DNA of 64,000 bases. Source: Sphingopyxis sp. QXT-31 (GTDB taxonomy: Bacteria; Pseudomonadota; Alphaproteobacteria; Sphingomonadales; Sphingomonadaceae). The stretch lies in the NCBI RefSeq assembly GCF_001984035.1, contig NZ_CP019449.1, positions 1,240,001 through 1,304,000 on the forward strand, given 5' to 3'. Made by a program: the position numbers and the translations under genes. Below the pieces are notes generated by a model. It was given only the letters and a program-made list of their open reading frames with translations. It searched no databases and was not told the DNA's origin. Positions 1 through 7,748 of this stretch are shown piece by piece; position 1 is the stretch's first letter, and every line of letters starts with the position of its first letter.

Positions 1-1544
1 GTCACTTGCTCTAGCACGCCGTCGAGCACCGGCGCAGCGGTGGCGACGGTCTGGGCCACAAGAGTCTTCAAGGCCCCGAGATTCAACCCGATTCCCAGCA
101 CCGATCCCGTCAGTTCCATGCGGTCCGACAGCGACTTCGCGGCGCCCGCCACCAACCCCGTGCTCGACACTGTCTTGACCGTGCCGTCGGCAATGTCGTC
201 CCGCGAAAAGGCGACGGGTTTCTCCTCCAGATCGGACAGGAAAAGTTCGGCCTCGGCATCGACGCTGGCGAGCGGCAGCTTCAGCAGTCGCGCCTTCCCG
301 GGATCGAGCGCGCGCCCCATGTCGCGGAAGTCGCTGTCGCTGACGCTGCCGATCGCAAGCATCGCGGGCGAGGTCGTCACCGCAAGCTTCACCGCCTCGT
401 CGCTACCCTTGCTGCAGTCGATGTCCGAAATGCGTGCGGCGGCCGACCCGAGCTCGGCGAGCACCGGAATCTCGACCGTCGCGACCGGGGTCGCCACCTT
501 CGTATCGACGCGCAGCCGCACCTGCGCGGTGCGGACGACGACCTCATTGTCGTCCGTGACTGCGATCAGCGGCGAATTGGCCGGCGGCTCGCCGATGATC
601 AGCCCCACCTTGATATGCGACCCGCCGGGCAGGCCGCTGACCAGGTCGAGGTCGACCTGGCGATCGGCCGAAGCGGTCACCAGCATCGCGCGCATCAGGC
701 TGAGCAGGTTGACGCGCACCGGGTTCGCGGGATCGACGCGTGCGCTCGCGTGGCGCGGGCCGAGGTCGATCACCGAGGCCGGGATCAAGGTCGTCGGGTC
801 CGCGCGTGCCGCCATATGCTCGACCACCGACGCGGCGCTGCCGTCGGAAGCTGCGGCAAGCGCCGAGAGTACCTGCGGCATGGTCACCTCGCTGTTCAGC
901 GTCTGGCCGAAGGTCAGCGCCTCGACCCCGATCTCGGTGCGCAGCGCTTCCGAAAAGGCGAGCAGGTCGACGTCGGCGCTCGCCAGCGCGTTGTAATCCA
1001 TCACCGAAAGGCCCAATTCGCTGCCCGTCAGCGCCGACAGGATCGCGTTGGGGACGCCGCCGTTGACCGCCGCGACACGCGAGCCGAGCGAAAAGGCCGC
1101 ATAGCCGCGCCGCGCACCCGTAGCGCTCGCGCTGATCACATTGCTGTTGCGCCCGGTGATGAGGCGCCCGAAGAACAGGGGATGCGAGCGTGTCAGCACG
1201 ATGCGCACCGCATTTGGCGACGACCCGCCCTCGGTGAAGCGCTGTTCGGCGGCGATGCCGGCGTCGGGGGCGTAGCTGCCGCGGGTGATCGAGGCGATGA
1301 CTATGCCGCAGTCGCAGTTGGCGGCGATGATGCGTTCCGCCGCTGCGCGTTCCTCGCCGGGCTTGGCGGCGGCGGCCATCGCGGCAGCATCGGCGATCCC
1401 CTGCAGCTTGCGACGGTCGAGGTGCAGCGCGCCGATATCGACCGCCAGCGCCGCAGCGCCGATCAGCATCGTCAGCCCGAAGGCGGCGGCGATGCTGATC
1501 GCTCCGCGCGTATCGCGATGCAGCGAAGAGAGCAGCGCGCGCAT
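1..1544 (-). CDS. TadG-like pilus assembly protein, C-terminus cut by window edge
   Basis: An open frame on the minus strand begins at the ATG at 1544 and has no stop before base 1, giving at least 514 residues. The N-terminus has a short basic stretch, a DTRGAISIAAAF segment and one hydrophobic helix (about residues 15-38) ending AVDIGALHLDRRKLQGIADAA. This is the usual start of TadG-like Flp pilus proteins (pseudopilin-like signal, then a helix). The rest is a long extracytoplasmic region without an obvious von Willebrand motif in the visible part. Its start codon overlaps the stop of the TadE-like gene (TGATG), so the two are translationally coupled. Family known to sit with tight-adherence pili; the rest of the tad locus must lie to the left or elsewhere. 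Confidence 0.75.
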   Translation of the reverse strand, partial: MRALLSSLHRDTRGAISIAAAFGLTMLIGAAALAVDIGALHLDRRKLQGIADAAAMAAAAKPGEERAAAERIIAANCDCGIVIASITRGSYAPDAGIAAEQRFTEGGSSPNAVRIVLTRSHPLFFGRLITGRNSNVISASATGARRGYAAFSLGSRVAAVNGGVPNAILSALTGSELGLSVMDYNALASADVDLLAFSEALRTEIGVEALTFGQTLNSEVTMPQVLSALAAASDGSAASVVEHMAARADPTTLIPASVIDLGPRHASARVDPANPVRVNLLSLMRAMLVTASADRQVDLDLVSGLPGGSHIKVGLIIGEPPANSPLIAVTDDNEVVVRTAQVRLRVDTKVATPVATVEIPVLAELGSAAARISDIDCSKGSDEAVKLAVTTSPAMLAIGSVSDSDFRDMGRALDPGKARLLKLPLASVDAEAELFLSDLEEKPVAFSRDDIADGTVKTVSSTGLVAGAAKSLSDRMELTGSVLGIGLNLGALKTLVAQTVATAAPVLDGVLEQV

Positions 1545-1999
1545 CAGTCGGCCGGCAGTTCGAAGGTCGCGCTGGCGCGGATCTCGTCGCCGGGCGAGGG
1601 CACGAGCGAATTGCGCAGCAGGCTGGTTTCCGGAACCCGGTAGGTCAGATCGACCGTGATCGCGTCGCTTGTTTCGGAGACCGCCACGTCGCGGAGTTCG
1701 GTGCGATAGCCCCCGACGCCGTGCATGCTGCGGTCGATCGCGCGCACCGCCACCGCGCGGCGGTCGGCGGCGTCGAGCCCGGTGATCGCGGCGCGCGCGC
1801 CGTCGTTCGCCGCCTGCTGCACGCTGTGCGCGAGCATGAAATATTGGCCGTAGATCAGGATGCCGAGCAGCAGCATCAGGAACAGCGGCAGCAGCAGCGC
1901 GGTCTCGATCATCGCAGTGCCGCGCGCGTTGCGCCGAAAGACGGCAGCAAGGCGGCGGAGGTGGGCCGCACACGGGATATGGCGAACGATCCAGGTCAT
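1544..1999 (-). CDS. TadE-like pilus assembly protein
   Basis: Protein of 151 residues. After a basic leader (about residues 1-28) comes the TadE signature GTAMIETALLLPLFLMLLLG, a single membrane helix preceded by a short positively charged stretch and containing the conserved Glu of type IV pilin-like processing sites. A helical segment FMLAHSVQQAANDGARAA and a soluble tail follow. TadE-type proteins are minor pseudopilins of the Flp/tight-adherence system and act at the cytoplasmic membrane and periplasm. Coupled by a one-base stop/start overlap to the TadG-like gene downstream. The start could lie further in, since the first 28 residues are unusually long for a pseudopilin leader. Confidence 0.8.
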   Translation of the reverse strand: MTWIVRHIPCAAHLRRLAAVFRRNARGTAMIETALLLPLFLMLLLGILIYGQYFMLAHSVQQAANDGARAAITGLDAADRRAVAVRAIDRSMHGVGGYRTELRDVAVSETSDAITVDLTYRVPETSLLRNSLVPSPGDEIRASATFELPAD

Positions 2000-2212
2000 G
2001 CCGGGATCGTGGCATGCGGGGCGTGAAAGCCGTCGCTGTCTTCCGATGCGACGATTCTACGCAAAATGCGCAAAATGGGGGGAAGGTCTGGCTCGCCTAA
2101 AGGCCGGAAAACCGGGGCGATCTGCGAACCGAACGCTAGCAGGTTAACGAAGCCCGAAGCGTTGCCATGCGGAAATTACGTCAAATACGGCTTCCTGTCT
2201 GGGCGCGAGCAA

Positions 2213-2246
2213 CAAAAAGGGCCGCGCTGACGGGCAGTGCGGCCTT
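2213..2246 (-). terminator. Intrinsic terminator after the collar-gene array
   Basis: On the minus strand GGCCGC pairs with GCGGCC around a 13-base loop and is followed by CTTTTTGTT. It lies about 36 bases past the stop of the last collar gene (2282) and is the only classical hairpin-plus-T-run terminator in the collar cluster. The rest of the 2000-2281 gap shows nothing I can name. Confidence 0.75.
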
Positions 2247-2281
2247 CCTTGCGCGGCGAGTCCGCCGCCGCTGGCGAGCGC

Positions 2282-2905
2282 TCAGTTCCGCGACGGGAAA
2301 ATCCCTTCGGTGGCGATGCACCAGTTCACCGTCAGATAGGGCGGCCGGTTCGAGATCGGCTGCGAGCCGCCGGTCGGCGCGATCTGGACCATCGTGCGGT
2401 CCATCAGATTGCCCGCAGGGTCGGGCGGCGGCGCGATGAAGCTGTTGTTCGACGACACGCCGAGCGCATTGCCGTTCGCGGTCGTGCTGTTGGCGTTGGC
2501 ATTGGCGGTCTGGATACCGCCGCGATGGTCGTGCTTGGGCAGGTTGGTAGGAAGCAGCGTCACCGTCTCGCTGCCGCCGACCTGGCCGAGGACATAGGGC
2601 GACAGCCCGGGGCCGCTGCCCTGGTTGATCGCGACGCGTCCGCGCAGGTCGGGCAGCGCGAAGGTCGTCTGGCCATTGCCGCCATAGGTGGTGCCGAGGA
2701 TCGAGAAGAGCGCTGTGTTCTGCGCGATCGCCAGTATCTGGCCGCTCGCGCTCGCCCAGCCGCGCGGGCAAAAGTTGAAACCGGTCTGCATCATCTGCCC
2801 GATATAGGGTTCGATCTGCGCGCTGGCCGGCGTCGCCACGGTCAACGCCGACGTGCCGAGCAGCGCCGCCGCCGAGAATTTCCCCATTGCCCCCATGCGT
2901 GTCAT
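2282..2905 (-). CDS. Secreted tail-collar (MdpB-like) protein, type C, third triplet (C3)
   Basis: 207 residues. A Sec-type signal peptide ends near residue 29 (ATPASA-Q). The mature part starts IEPYIGQMMQ, followed by FCPRGW (Cys46) and the phage tail Collar domain hallmark NTALFSILGTTYGG...TTFALPDLRGR at about 63-90. PKHDH carries the HxH pair (His125, His127), and the C-terminus reads WCIATEGIFPSRN (second Cys near 196). Collar domains are known from phage short tail fibres and from bacterial microcystin-dependent proteins, where the function is poorly defined. Type C marks shared with its two sisters: PYIGQ/E start, HxHR, and PxGNLMD before the end. GGAG lies seven bases before this ATG. 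Last gene of the array, just upstream of a terminator. Confidence 0.85.
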   Translation of the reverse strand: MTRMGAMGKFSAAALLGTSALTVATPASAQIEPYIGQMMQTGFNFCPRGWASASGQILAIAQNTALFSILGTTYGGNGQTTFALPDLRGRVAINQGSGPGLSPYVLGQVGGSETVTLLPTNLPKHDHRGGIQTANANANSTTANGNALGVSSNNSFIAPPPDPAGNLMDRTMVQIAPTGGSQPISNRPPYLTVNWCIATEGIFPSRN

Positions 2906-2952
2906 ATCCCGTCTCCAACTCTATCCTGTTTCGTCCGCGCAGCGCCAAAGGG

Positions 2953-3555
2953 TCAGTTGCGCGACGGGAAAACCCCTTGCAGCGCGATGCAATAGCGATT
3001 GACGAGGAACGGCGACATGTTCGCCACGGGATCGGACCCGCCCGTTTTCTGCACCGCCAGCGTCGCGGCGTTCAGCGCGCCATCGAACTGGATCACGTTC
3101 GAATATTGGAAATCGCTCGTCACTGCGAAGGAGTTCCGGAAAGGTATGGTCGTCGCGGCGTTCGCGTTGACCGTCTGGAACACCGCCTCGTGCGTGTGCG
3201 ACGCCAGTTGATTGATCGTCAGCGTCTGGCTTTCGACGCCTGCCTGCTGACCGATGCTATAGGGTGGAAGCCCGGGCCCCTGACCTTGGTTAAGCACCAT
3301 CCGCCCGCGCAAATCGGGCAGCGCGAAAGTCGTCTGGCCGTTGCCGCCGTAAAAGGTCCCGAGTAGCGAGAAGAGGGCCGTATTCTGAGCGATCGATAAA
3401 AGCTGCCCGTTGGTCTCAATCCAGCCGCGCGGGCAAAAATTATTGCCGACCTCGATCATCTGGCCCAAATAATAATCCTGTGCCGTGGCCGATCCCGCGG
3501 TTGCCAGCGCGCCTAAAGCGATCCCCGCCGTCATCGCTGTTTTCAAATGCCGCAT
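2953..3555 (-). CDS. Secreted tail-collar (MdpB-like) protein, type B, third triplet (B3)
   Basis: 200 residues with a signal peptide (MRHLKTAMTAGIALGALATA..., cleavage near residue 26 before QDYYLGQ). The mature protein has FCPRGW (Cys41), the Collar core NTALFSLLGTFYGGNGQTTF then ALPDLRGR, an SHTH pair and the C-terminal RYCIALQGVFPSRN (Cys189). Type B marks shared with the genes at 5032 and 7075: the MRHLK/MRYK start, YYIGQ/L-IE, FDG-L...LAVQ and NMSPFLV. GGGGAG lies about nine bases before the ATG. Separated by 47 bases from the next gene (C3), so probably one transcript. Likely exported to the periplasm or outside; substrate unknown. Confidence 0.85.
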   Translation of the reverse strand: MRHLKTAMTAGIALGALATAGSATAQDYYLGQMIEVGNNFCPRGWIETNGQLLSIAQNTALFSLLGTFYGGNGQTTFALPDLRGRMVLNQGQGPGLPPYSIGQQAGVESQTLTINQLASHTHEAVFQTVNANAATTIPFRNSFAVTSDFQYSNVIQFDGALNAATLAVQKTGGSDPVANMSPFLVNRYCIALQGVFPSRN

Positions 3556-3603
3556 CGTAAAACTCCCCTCAAAGCCCCATTGGCCGCCCCAGCGGCGACG
3601 CCG

Positions 3604-4221
3604 TCAGTTGCGCGACGGGAAAATCCCTTCGGTCAGGACACAGAAACGAATGGCCAGATAGGGCGGCAGATGGTTGTAGGGCGTGTTGTTGCCGGTGTTG
3701 CGGATGATCACCGTTTCACGGTTCATCAGCTGCGCATTGGGCGCGGTGCCGTTCACATATTTGTTCGCGGGCGTGGTCGGAAAGATGTTGCGGAAGGCAC
3801 CGCCGTTGTTCCCCGCAGCGCTGGTCGTGCGGACCAGCCCCGTATGCTCGTGCCGCGGCATCTGGTTTTCGGTCAACGTCGTCGTCTCGGTGCCGCCCGC
3901 CTCGCCTTGGGTGCGATTGGTCAGCCCCGGTCCTTGACCCAGATGCATCGAATAACGCCCAGCCATGTTGGGCAATGCAAAGGTCGTCTGGCCGTCACCG
4001 CCGTACGTCGTCCCATAGAGCGAGAAGAGTGCGGTGTTCTGCGCGATCGACAAGAGCTGGCCATTGGCTTCCGCCGATCCGCGCGGGCAGAAATTGCCGC
4101 CGAACTTCATGACCTCGCCAAGGTAGGTGAACTGCGCTTGCGCGGTACCCGGCAGCGCGAGCACGCCTACGAGAACCGCCGCCGCGGACATATAGAAATG
4201 CGATTTACGCGCGATAGCCAT
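3604..4221 (-). CDS. Secreted tail-collar (MdpB-like) protein, type A, third triplet (A3)
   Basis: 205 residues. The signal peptide runs to about residue 29 (LPGTAQA-Q). Mature start FTYLGEVMKFGGNFCPRGS, Collar core NTALFSLYGTTYGGDGQTTF and ALPNMAGR, then PRHEHTGLVRTTSA with the HxH pair, then NAQLMNRETVIIRNTG and the end RFCVLTEGIFPSRN. The long conserved PRHEH-x-LVRTTSA and AQLxNRE blocks define type A and recur in the genes at 5690 and 7749. It is the first gene of the third triplet. A promoter-like element and a 13-bp hairpin lie in the 139-base gap upstream, a gap two to three times longer than those inside a triplet. Confidence 0.85.
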   Translation of the reverse strand: MAIARKSHFYMSAAAVLVGVLALPGTAQAQFTYLGEVMKFGGNFCPRGSAEANGQLLSIAQNTALFSLYGTTYGGDGQTTFALPNMAGRYSMHLGQGPGLTNRTQGEAGGTETTTLTENQMPRHEHTGLVRTTSAAGNNGGAFRNIFPTTPANKYVNGTAPNAQLMNRETVIIRNTGNNTPYNHLPPYLAIRFCVLTEGIFPSRN

Positions 4222-4256
4222 CGCTCAGCCCCCCACCTCGATAACCCGGGCAAAAG

Positions 4257-4282
4257 GCTAACCGAAATTTAACCAGAGTCAA
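4257..4282 (-). promoter_or_regulatory. Putative promoter ahead of collar triplet 3
   Basis: On the minus strand TTGACT (4282-4277) is followed after 14 bases by GTTAGC (4262-4257); TAGCCT read as a -10 gives a 16-base spacer. The same 26-base layout, with 20 of 26 identical bases by eye, lies ahead of the first collar gene at 8396-8421. It ends 35 bases before the A3 start codon. Confidence 0.45.
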
Positions 4283-4286
4283 TGGC

Positions 4287-4325
4287 GGGACGCCAGCGGA
4301 GCGGGATGCACCCCGCTGGCGTCCC
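4287..4325 (-). other. 13-bp inverted repeat between collar triplets 2 and 3
   Basis: GGGACGCCAGCGG (4287-4299) pairs perfectly with 4313-4325 around a 13-base loop. There is no T-run on the minus strand, so this is not a standard intrinsic terminator. It sits 35 bases after the C2 stop and just before the promoter-like element of triplet 3, so it may mark an mRNA 3' end or processing site. Confidence 0.55.
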
Positions 4326-4360
4326 TTTCCTTGGCGCGGCCAGCGAACCGGCCGCGACGA

Positions 4361-4987
4361 TCAGTTGCGTGGCGGGAAGATTCCCTGCGTGGCGATGCAC
4401 CATTTCATCACCAGATAGGGCGGCTGGTTCGGCACCGGGATCGAATTGCCGGTCGTCTGAACCAGGATGCTGCCCGGGTCCATCAGGTTCCCTGCGGGAT
4501 CGGGCGGCGGCGCCGCATAGCCGGGGTTCACCGGCACCGCGAGCGAATTGCCGTTCGCCGCCGTCTGATTGGCATCGACATTGGCAGTCTGTGCGCCGAC
4601 GCGATGATTGTGCGGCGCCATATTCAGGATGGTCAGCGTCGTCGTCTCGGTGCCGGTGACCTCACCGAGGACATAAGGCGACAGCCCCGGGCCCTGCCCG
4701 GTATGCACCGCCGCACGGCCACGCAGATCGGGCAATTGGAATGTCGTTGTGCCGTTGCCGCCATAGGTCGTGCCGAGCAGCGAGAAAAGTGCCGTATTCG
4801 ACTGGATCGCCAAGATCTGCCCCGCCGCCTGGGTGTAGCCGCGCGGGCAGAAGGTGAAGCCGACCTGCATGAACTGCCCAATATAGGGCTGGAGCCCGTC
4901 CGCCGATGCCGGTGCCGCATAGCCCAATGTGCTGCCCCCGAGCGCCAACGCCAGGGTAAATTTCCGAAGATTGCCAGTGCGTTTCAT
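4361..4987 (-). CDS. Secreted tail-collar (MdpB-like) protein, type C, second triplet (C2)
   Basis: 208 residues from the ATG at 4987, chosen over an upstream in-frame ATG because GGAGG lies seven bases before it and a signal peptide (MKRTGNLRKFTLALALGGS..., cleavage near PASA-D) follows at once. Mature part: PYIGQFMQVGFTFCPRGYTQA, Collar core NTALFSLLGTTYGGNGTTTF and QLPDLRGR, APHNHR with the HxH pair, PDPAGNLMD and KWCIATQGIFPPRN. It belongs with 2282 and 6404 (type C). Exactly two cysteines in the mature protein, one near each end, as in all nine paralogues. Confidence 0.85.
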   Translation of the reverse strand: MKRTGNLRKFTLALALGGSTLGYAAPASADGLQPYIGQFMQVGFTFCPRGYTQAAGQILAIQSNTALFSLLGTTYGGNGTTTFQLPDLRGRAAVHTGQGPGLSPYVLGEVTGTETTTLTILNMAPHNHRVGAQTANVDANQTAANGNSLAVPVNPGYAAPPPDPAGNLMDPGSILVQTTGNSIPVPNQPPYLVMKWCIATQGIFPPRN

Positions 4988-5031
4988 ATCCGCCTCCGAT
5001 GTCTGAATGTGGTGATGTCGCTGCGCGCGCA

Positions 5032-5637
5032 TCAATTGCGAGACGGGAAGACCCCGAACTGCGCGATGCAATAGCGAGTGACCAGGAACGGCGACATATT
5101 GGGCACGACCACCCCGTCGGTTCCGCTCTTCTGCACAGCGAGCGTCGTGGCTTCGAGGTTGCCGTCGAAAGCCTGCGTGCCGCTGACATATTGATTGTCG
5201 GTGGTCACGCCGAAGCTGTTACGGAACACGATGCGCTGGTTGCCCGCGCCGGTCACCGTCTGGATCACGCCCGGATGGCTGTGGGCCGGCAGGTTGGCGA
5301 TCGTATGCGACACATTTTCCTGCCCGCCGACCTGGCCCTGCGTATAGTTTTGCAGGCCCGGTCCCTGCCCGTCGCCGATCAGCATGCGCCCGCGCAGATC
5401 GGGCACCTGGAAGGTCGTCACGCCATTGCCGCCATAGGTGGTGCCGACCAGCGAGAAAAACGCCTGGTTCTGGGCGATCGGCAGCACCTGCCCGTTCGCC
5501 TCGAGGAAGTTCCGCGGGCAATAGGTAGCGCCGGTTTCGATCACCTGGCCGATATAATAATCCTGAGCCGTCGCGGGCACGGTGCCCACGAAAGCCAATG
5601 TGCTGGCCGCTGCCAACATCGAAGTCTTGTACCGCAT
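5032..5637 (-). CDS. Secreted tail-collar (MdpB-like) protein, type B, second triplet (B2)
   Basis: 201 residues from the ATG at 5637. An ATG two codons earlier (5643) is possible, but AAGGGG lies only two bases from it and about eight bases from 5637. Signal peptide MRYKTSMLAAASTLAFVGTV... with cleavage near PATA-QD, mature start YYIGQVIETGATYCPRNF, Collar core LVGTTYGGNGVTTF then QVPDLRGR, PAHSHPG, FDGNLEATTLAVQKSG and RYCIAQFGVFPSRN. Type B, like 2953 and 7075. 44 bases separate it from C2 downstream. Confidence 0.85.
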   Translation of the reverse strand: MRYKTSMLAAASTLAFVGTVPATAQDYYIGQVIETGATYCPRNFLEANGQVLPIAQNQAFFSLVGTTYGGNGVTTFQVPDLRGRMLIGDGQGPGLQNYTQGQVGGQENVSHTIANLPAHSHPGVIQTVTGAGNQRIVFRNSFGVTTDNQYVSGTQAFDGNLEATTLAVQKSGTDGVVVPNMSPFLVTRYCIAQFGVFPSRN

Positions 5638-5689
5638 TGTCATAACCCCTTGAAATGTGAGCGCGCCTTCAAAAGCGGCGCGGCGAGCC

Positions 5690-6301
5690 TCAATTCTGTG
5701 GCGGGAAAATGCCCTCGAGCGCGACGCAATAACGAATGGTCAGCGTCGGCGGCAGATGGCTATAGGGCTCTCCGTTACCGGCGCTGTTGATCAGGATGCT
5801 CTCGCGGTTCATCAGCTGGGCGTTCGGCGCGCTGTTAGCATATTTGGCCGCGGGCGTCGTGCCGAGCTTGTTGCCGACGGGGGTGGTGGCATTCGCGGCC
5901 GCGCTGGTCGTGCGCACCAGCGCGACATGCTCGTGACGCGGCATGGTCGCGATCGTCTGGGTATTGCTCTCGGTGCCGCCGATTTGGCCCAGCGGGCGTG
6001 CGCTCAGACCGTTGCCGGTGCCGGTGTGGATCGACATGCGGCTCTGCAGGTTCGGCAGGCCAAAGGTGGTGACCCCGTCGCCGCCGAAGGTCGTACCATA
6101 CAGCGTGTAGAGCGGAGTATATTGCGCGATCGACAGCAACTGACCGTCGGCCTCGTCGGTGCCGGCAGGACAGAAATTATAGGGAACCTTCAGGATTTCT
6201 CCGATATAATTGTCCTGGGCGTTCGCCACCGAGGCGCCCCCCAGCGTTCCAGCGATGGCTGCCGCCGTCGCCAAGAGATATGATTTGCGCAACATCGTCA
6301 T
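5690..6301 (-). CDS. Secreted tail-collar (MdpB-like) protein, type A, second triplet (A2)
   Basis: 203 residues from the ATG at 6301, which has GGAGG six bases upstream; a longer in-frame extension to 6355 has no ribosome binding site and would bury the signal peptide. The signal peptide ends near VANA-QD. Mature DNYIGEILKVPYNFCPAGTD, Collar core YTLYGTTFGGDGVTTF and GLPNLQSRM, PRHEHVALVRTTSA, APNAQLMNRESILI and RYCVALEGIFPPQN. Type A, like 3604 and 7749. The Collar core here has LQSR in place of the usual LRGR, the most diverged of the nine at that motif. Confidence 0.85.
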   Translation of the reverse strand: MTMLRKSYLLATAAAIAGTLGGASVANAQDNYIGEILKVPYNFCPAGTDEADGQLLSIAQYTPLYTLYGTTFGGDGVTTFGLPNLQSRMSIHTGTGNGLSARPLGQIGGTESNTQTIATMPRHEHVALVRTTSAAANATTPVGNKLGTTPAAKYANSAPNAQLMNRESILINSAGNGEPYSHLPPTLTIRYCVALEGIFPPQN

Positions 6302-6333
6302 TCCGCCTCCTCCTAGAAAATCACATATGCCAA

Positions 6334-6397
6334 GTGCCGCCGGAAATGGCGGCACCGATCGACCCGTTCATTCTTTTTGGGCCCCGTACAGCGGGCC
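6334..6397 (-). other. Two short hairpins between collar triplets 1 and 2
   Basis: The 102-base gap between C1 and A2 holds an 8-bp stem (6334-6341 with 6348-6355, GTGCCGCC/GGCGGCAC, 6-base loop) and a 5-bp stem (6380-6384 with 6393-6397). Neither has a T-run on the minus strand. They recall the hairpin after C2 and may be processing or stability sites. I do not find the TTGACT promoter-like element of the other two triplets here. Confidence 0.45.
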
Positions 6398-6403
6398 GGT
6401 AAG

Positions 6404-7027
6404 TCAGTTGCGCGCCGGGAAGACCCCCTGCAGCGCGATACAATGCAACATCGTCAGATAGGGCGGCCGGTTGGTAACCGGCAACGAGCTGCCGGTAACG
6501 CCGACCTGCACCATGGTGCGGTCCATCAGATTGCCCGACGGGTCGGTGCCCGACAGGAAGCTGTTGTTCGACGACACCCCCAGCGCGTTGCCGTTCGCAG
6601 TGGCCGAATTCGCCGACGCGTTCGCGGTCTGGACCCCGCCGCGGTGGTCATGCTTCGCCAGGTTGGCGACGGTCAGCGTCGTCGTGGATGCTCCCGCCTC
6701 CTCGCCGATCACATAGGGGCTCAGCCCCGGTCCCGACCCATAATAGTTCATCGCGCGGCCCGACAGGTTCGGAAGCGCAAAGGTCGTCTGACCGTTGCCG
6801 CCATAATTGGTGCCGAGCAACGAAAAAAGCGCCGTATTCTGTGAGATCGGCAGCAATTGGCCCTGTGCCGACGCCCAGCCGCGCGGGCAGAAATTGCCGG
6901 GTAACAGGATGATCTCGCCGATATAGGGGTCCGCCGCATCCGCGTGCGCCGGCGCGCTGTACGCCAGCGCGCTCCCGCTCGCGATTAACCCCATGGTGAA
7001 GGTCCTGATTGCCGCCCTGCCCGTCAT
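6404..7027 (-). CDS. Secreted tail-collar (MdpB-like) protein, type C, first triplet (C1)
   Basis: 207 residues from the ATG at 7027, preferred because GGAGG lies seven bases before it. The N-terminus MTGRAAIRTFTMGLIASGSALAYSAPAHA is a signal peptide. Mature DAADPYIGEIILLPGNFCPRGWASAQ, Collar core LLGTNYGGNGQTTF and ALPNLSGR, AKHDHRGG, SGNLMDRTMVQ and LHCIALQGVFPARN. It is closest to the type C gene at 2282: both carry HDHRGG, NGNALGVSSNNSF and NLMDRTMVQ. This suggests that triplets 1 and 3 share a recent history, or gene conversion between them. Confidence 0.85.
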   Translation of the reverse strand: MTGRAAIRTFTMGLIASGSALAYSAPAHADAADPYIGEIILLPGNFCPRGWASAQGQLLPISQNTALFSLLGTNYGGNGQTTFALPNLSGRAMNYYGSGPGLSPYVIGEEAGASTTTLTVANLAKHDHRGGVQTANASANSATANGNALGVSSNNSFLSGTDPSGNLMDRTMVQVGVTGSSLPVTNRPPYLTMLHCIALQGVFPARN

Positions 7028-7074
7028 GCCCGCCTCCGATTTCCATATGTCGTTCGATATCCCGTCGGTCCGCG

Positions 7075-7695
7075 TCAATTGCGCGACGGATAGATGCCCT
7101 GAAGCGCGATGCAGTAGTTCGTCACGAGAAAGGGCGCCATGTTCGGGAACGGCACCCCGCTGGTGCCCGTCTGCTGCACCGCCATCGTGTCGGGGTGCAG
7201 ATTGCCGTCGAAGGTCGCTGGCCCGCTCGGCGGCGGCGTCTTATATTGATTGTCCGGCGTCACCGCGAAAGCGTTGCGAAACGGCTTGTTGTCGTTCGTA
7301 TTGGCATTGGCCGTCTGGAACACGGCCTCGTGCGAGTGCGCCGGAAGATTCGCATTGGTCAGCGTCACCGTCTGCTGACCGCCGACCTGCCCGACGTTGA
7401 AAAACTCGCCGCCGGTCAACTGACCATAGCCGACGACCATGCGGCCGCGAATATCGGGCAATTGGAAGGTCGTCACGCCATTGCCGCCGTAGGTGGTACC
7501 GATCAGCGAGAAGAGCGCCGTATTCTGCTGGATCGACAGGATTTGCCCGGCCGCCAAAGCGAAGCCGCGCGGGCAGAACGGCACTCCGGTCTCGATTATC
7601 TGGCTGATGAAGAACTGCTGCGCCATCGCCGGCGACGCGGCGGCGATTGCCATCCCCGATGCGGCGGCAAGCGCCAGAGGTTTCAGATGCCGCAT
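7075..7695 (-). CDS. Secreted tail-collar (MdpB-like) protein, type B, first triplet (B1)
   Basis: 206 residues from the ATG at 7695, which has GGGAG about nine bases upstream; a TTG two codons earlier is less likely. Signal peptide MRHLKPLALAAASGMAIAAA... with cleavage near PAMA-Q. Mature QFFISQIIETGVPFCPRGF, Collar core LIGTTYGGNGVTTF and QLPDIRGR, PAHSHEAVFQTANA, FDGNLHPDTMAVQQTG and NYCIALQGIYPSRN. Type B, like 5032 and 2953; its loop before FDG carries a short PPPSGP insert. The last five residues YPSRN vary the otherwise common FPSRN. Confidence 0.85.
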   Translation of the reverse strand: MRHLKPLALAAASGMAIAAASPAMAQQFFISQIIETGVPFCPRGFALAAGQILSIQQNTALFSLIGTTYGGNGVTTFQLPDIRGRMVVGYGQLTGGEFFNVGQVGGQQTVTLTNANLPAHSHEAVFQTANANTNDNKPFRNAFAVTPDNQYKTPPPSGPATFDGNLHPDTMAVQQTGTSGVPFPNMAPFLVTNYCIALQGIYPSRN

Positions 7696-7748
7696 TGTCA
7701 AACTCCCCTATCTGCCCCTGGTCCCGCCCCGCGGTGCCGCGTCGCCGC

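Noticed and set aside
40..1643. Two long plus-strand frames (318 and 342 codons) at the left end
   Set aside because: They oppose the continuous TadG-like reading on the minus strand, which starts in exact coupling with the TadE-like gene and has a clear membrane-anchor start. The plus-strand products are Ser/Arg-rich with no motif.
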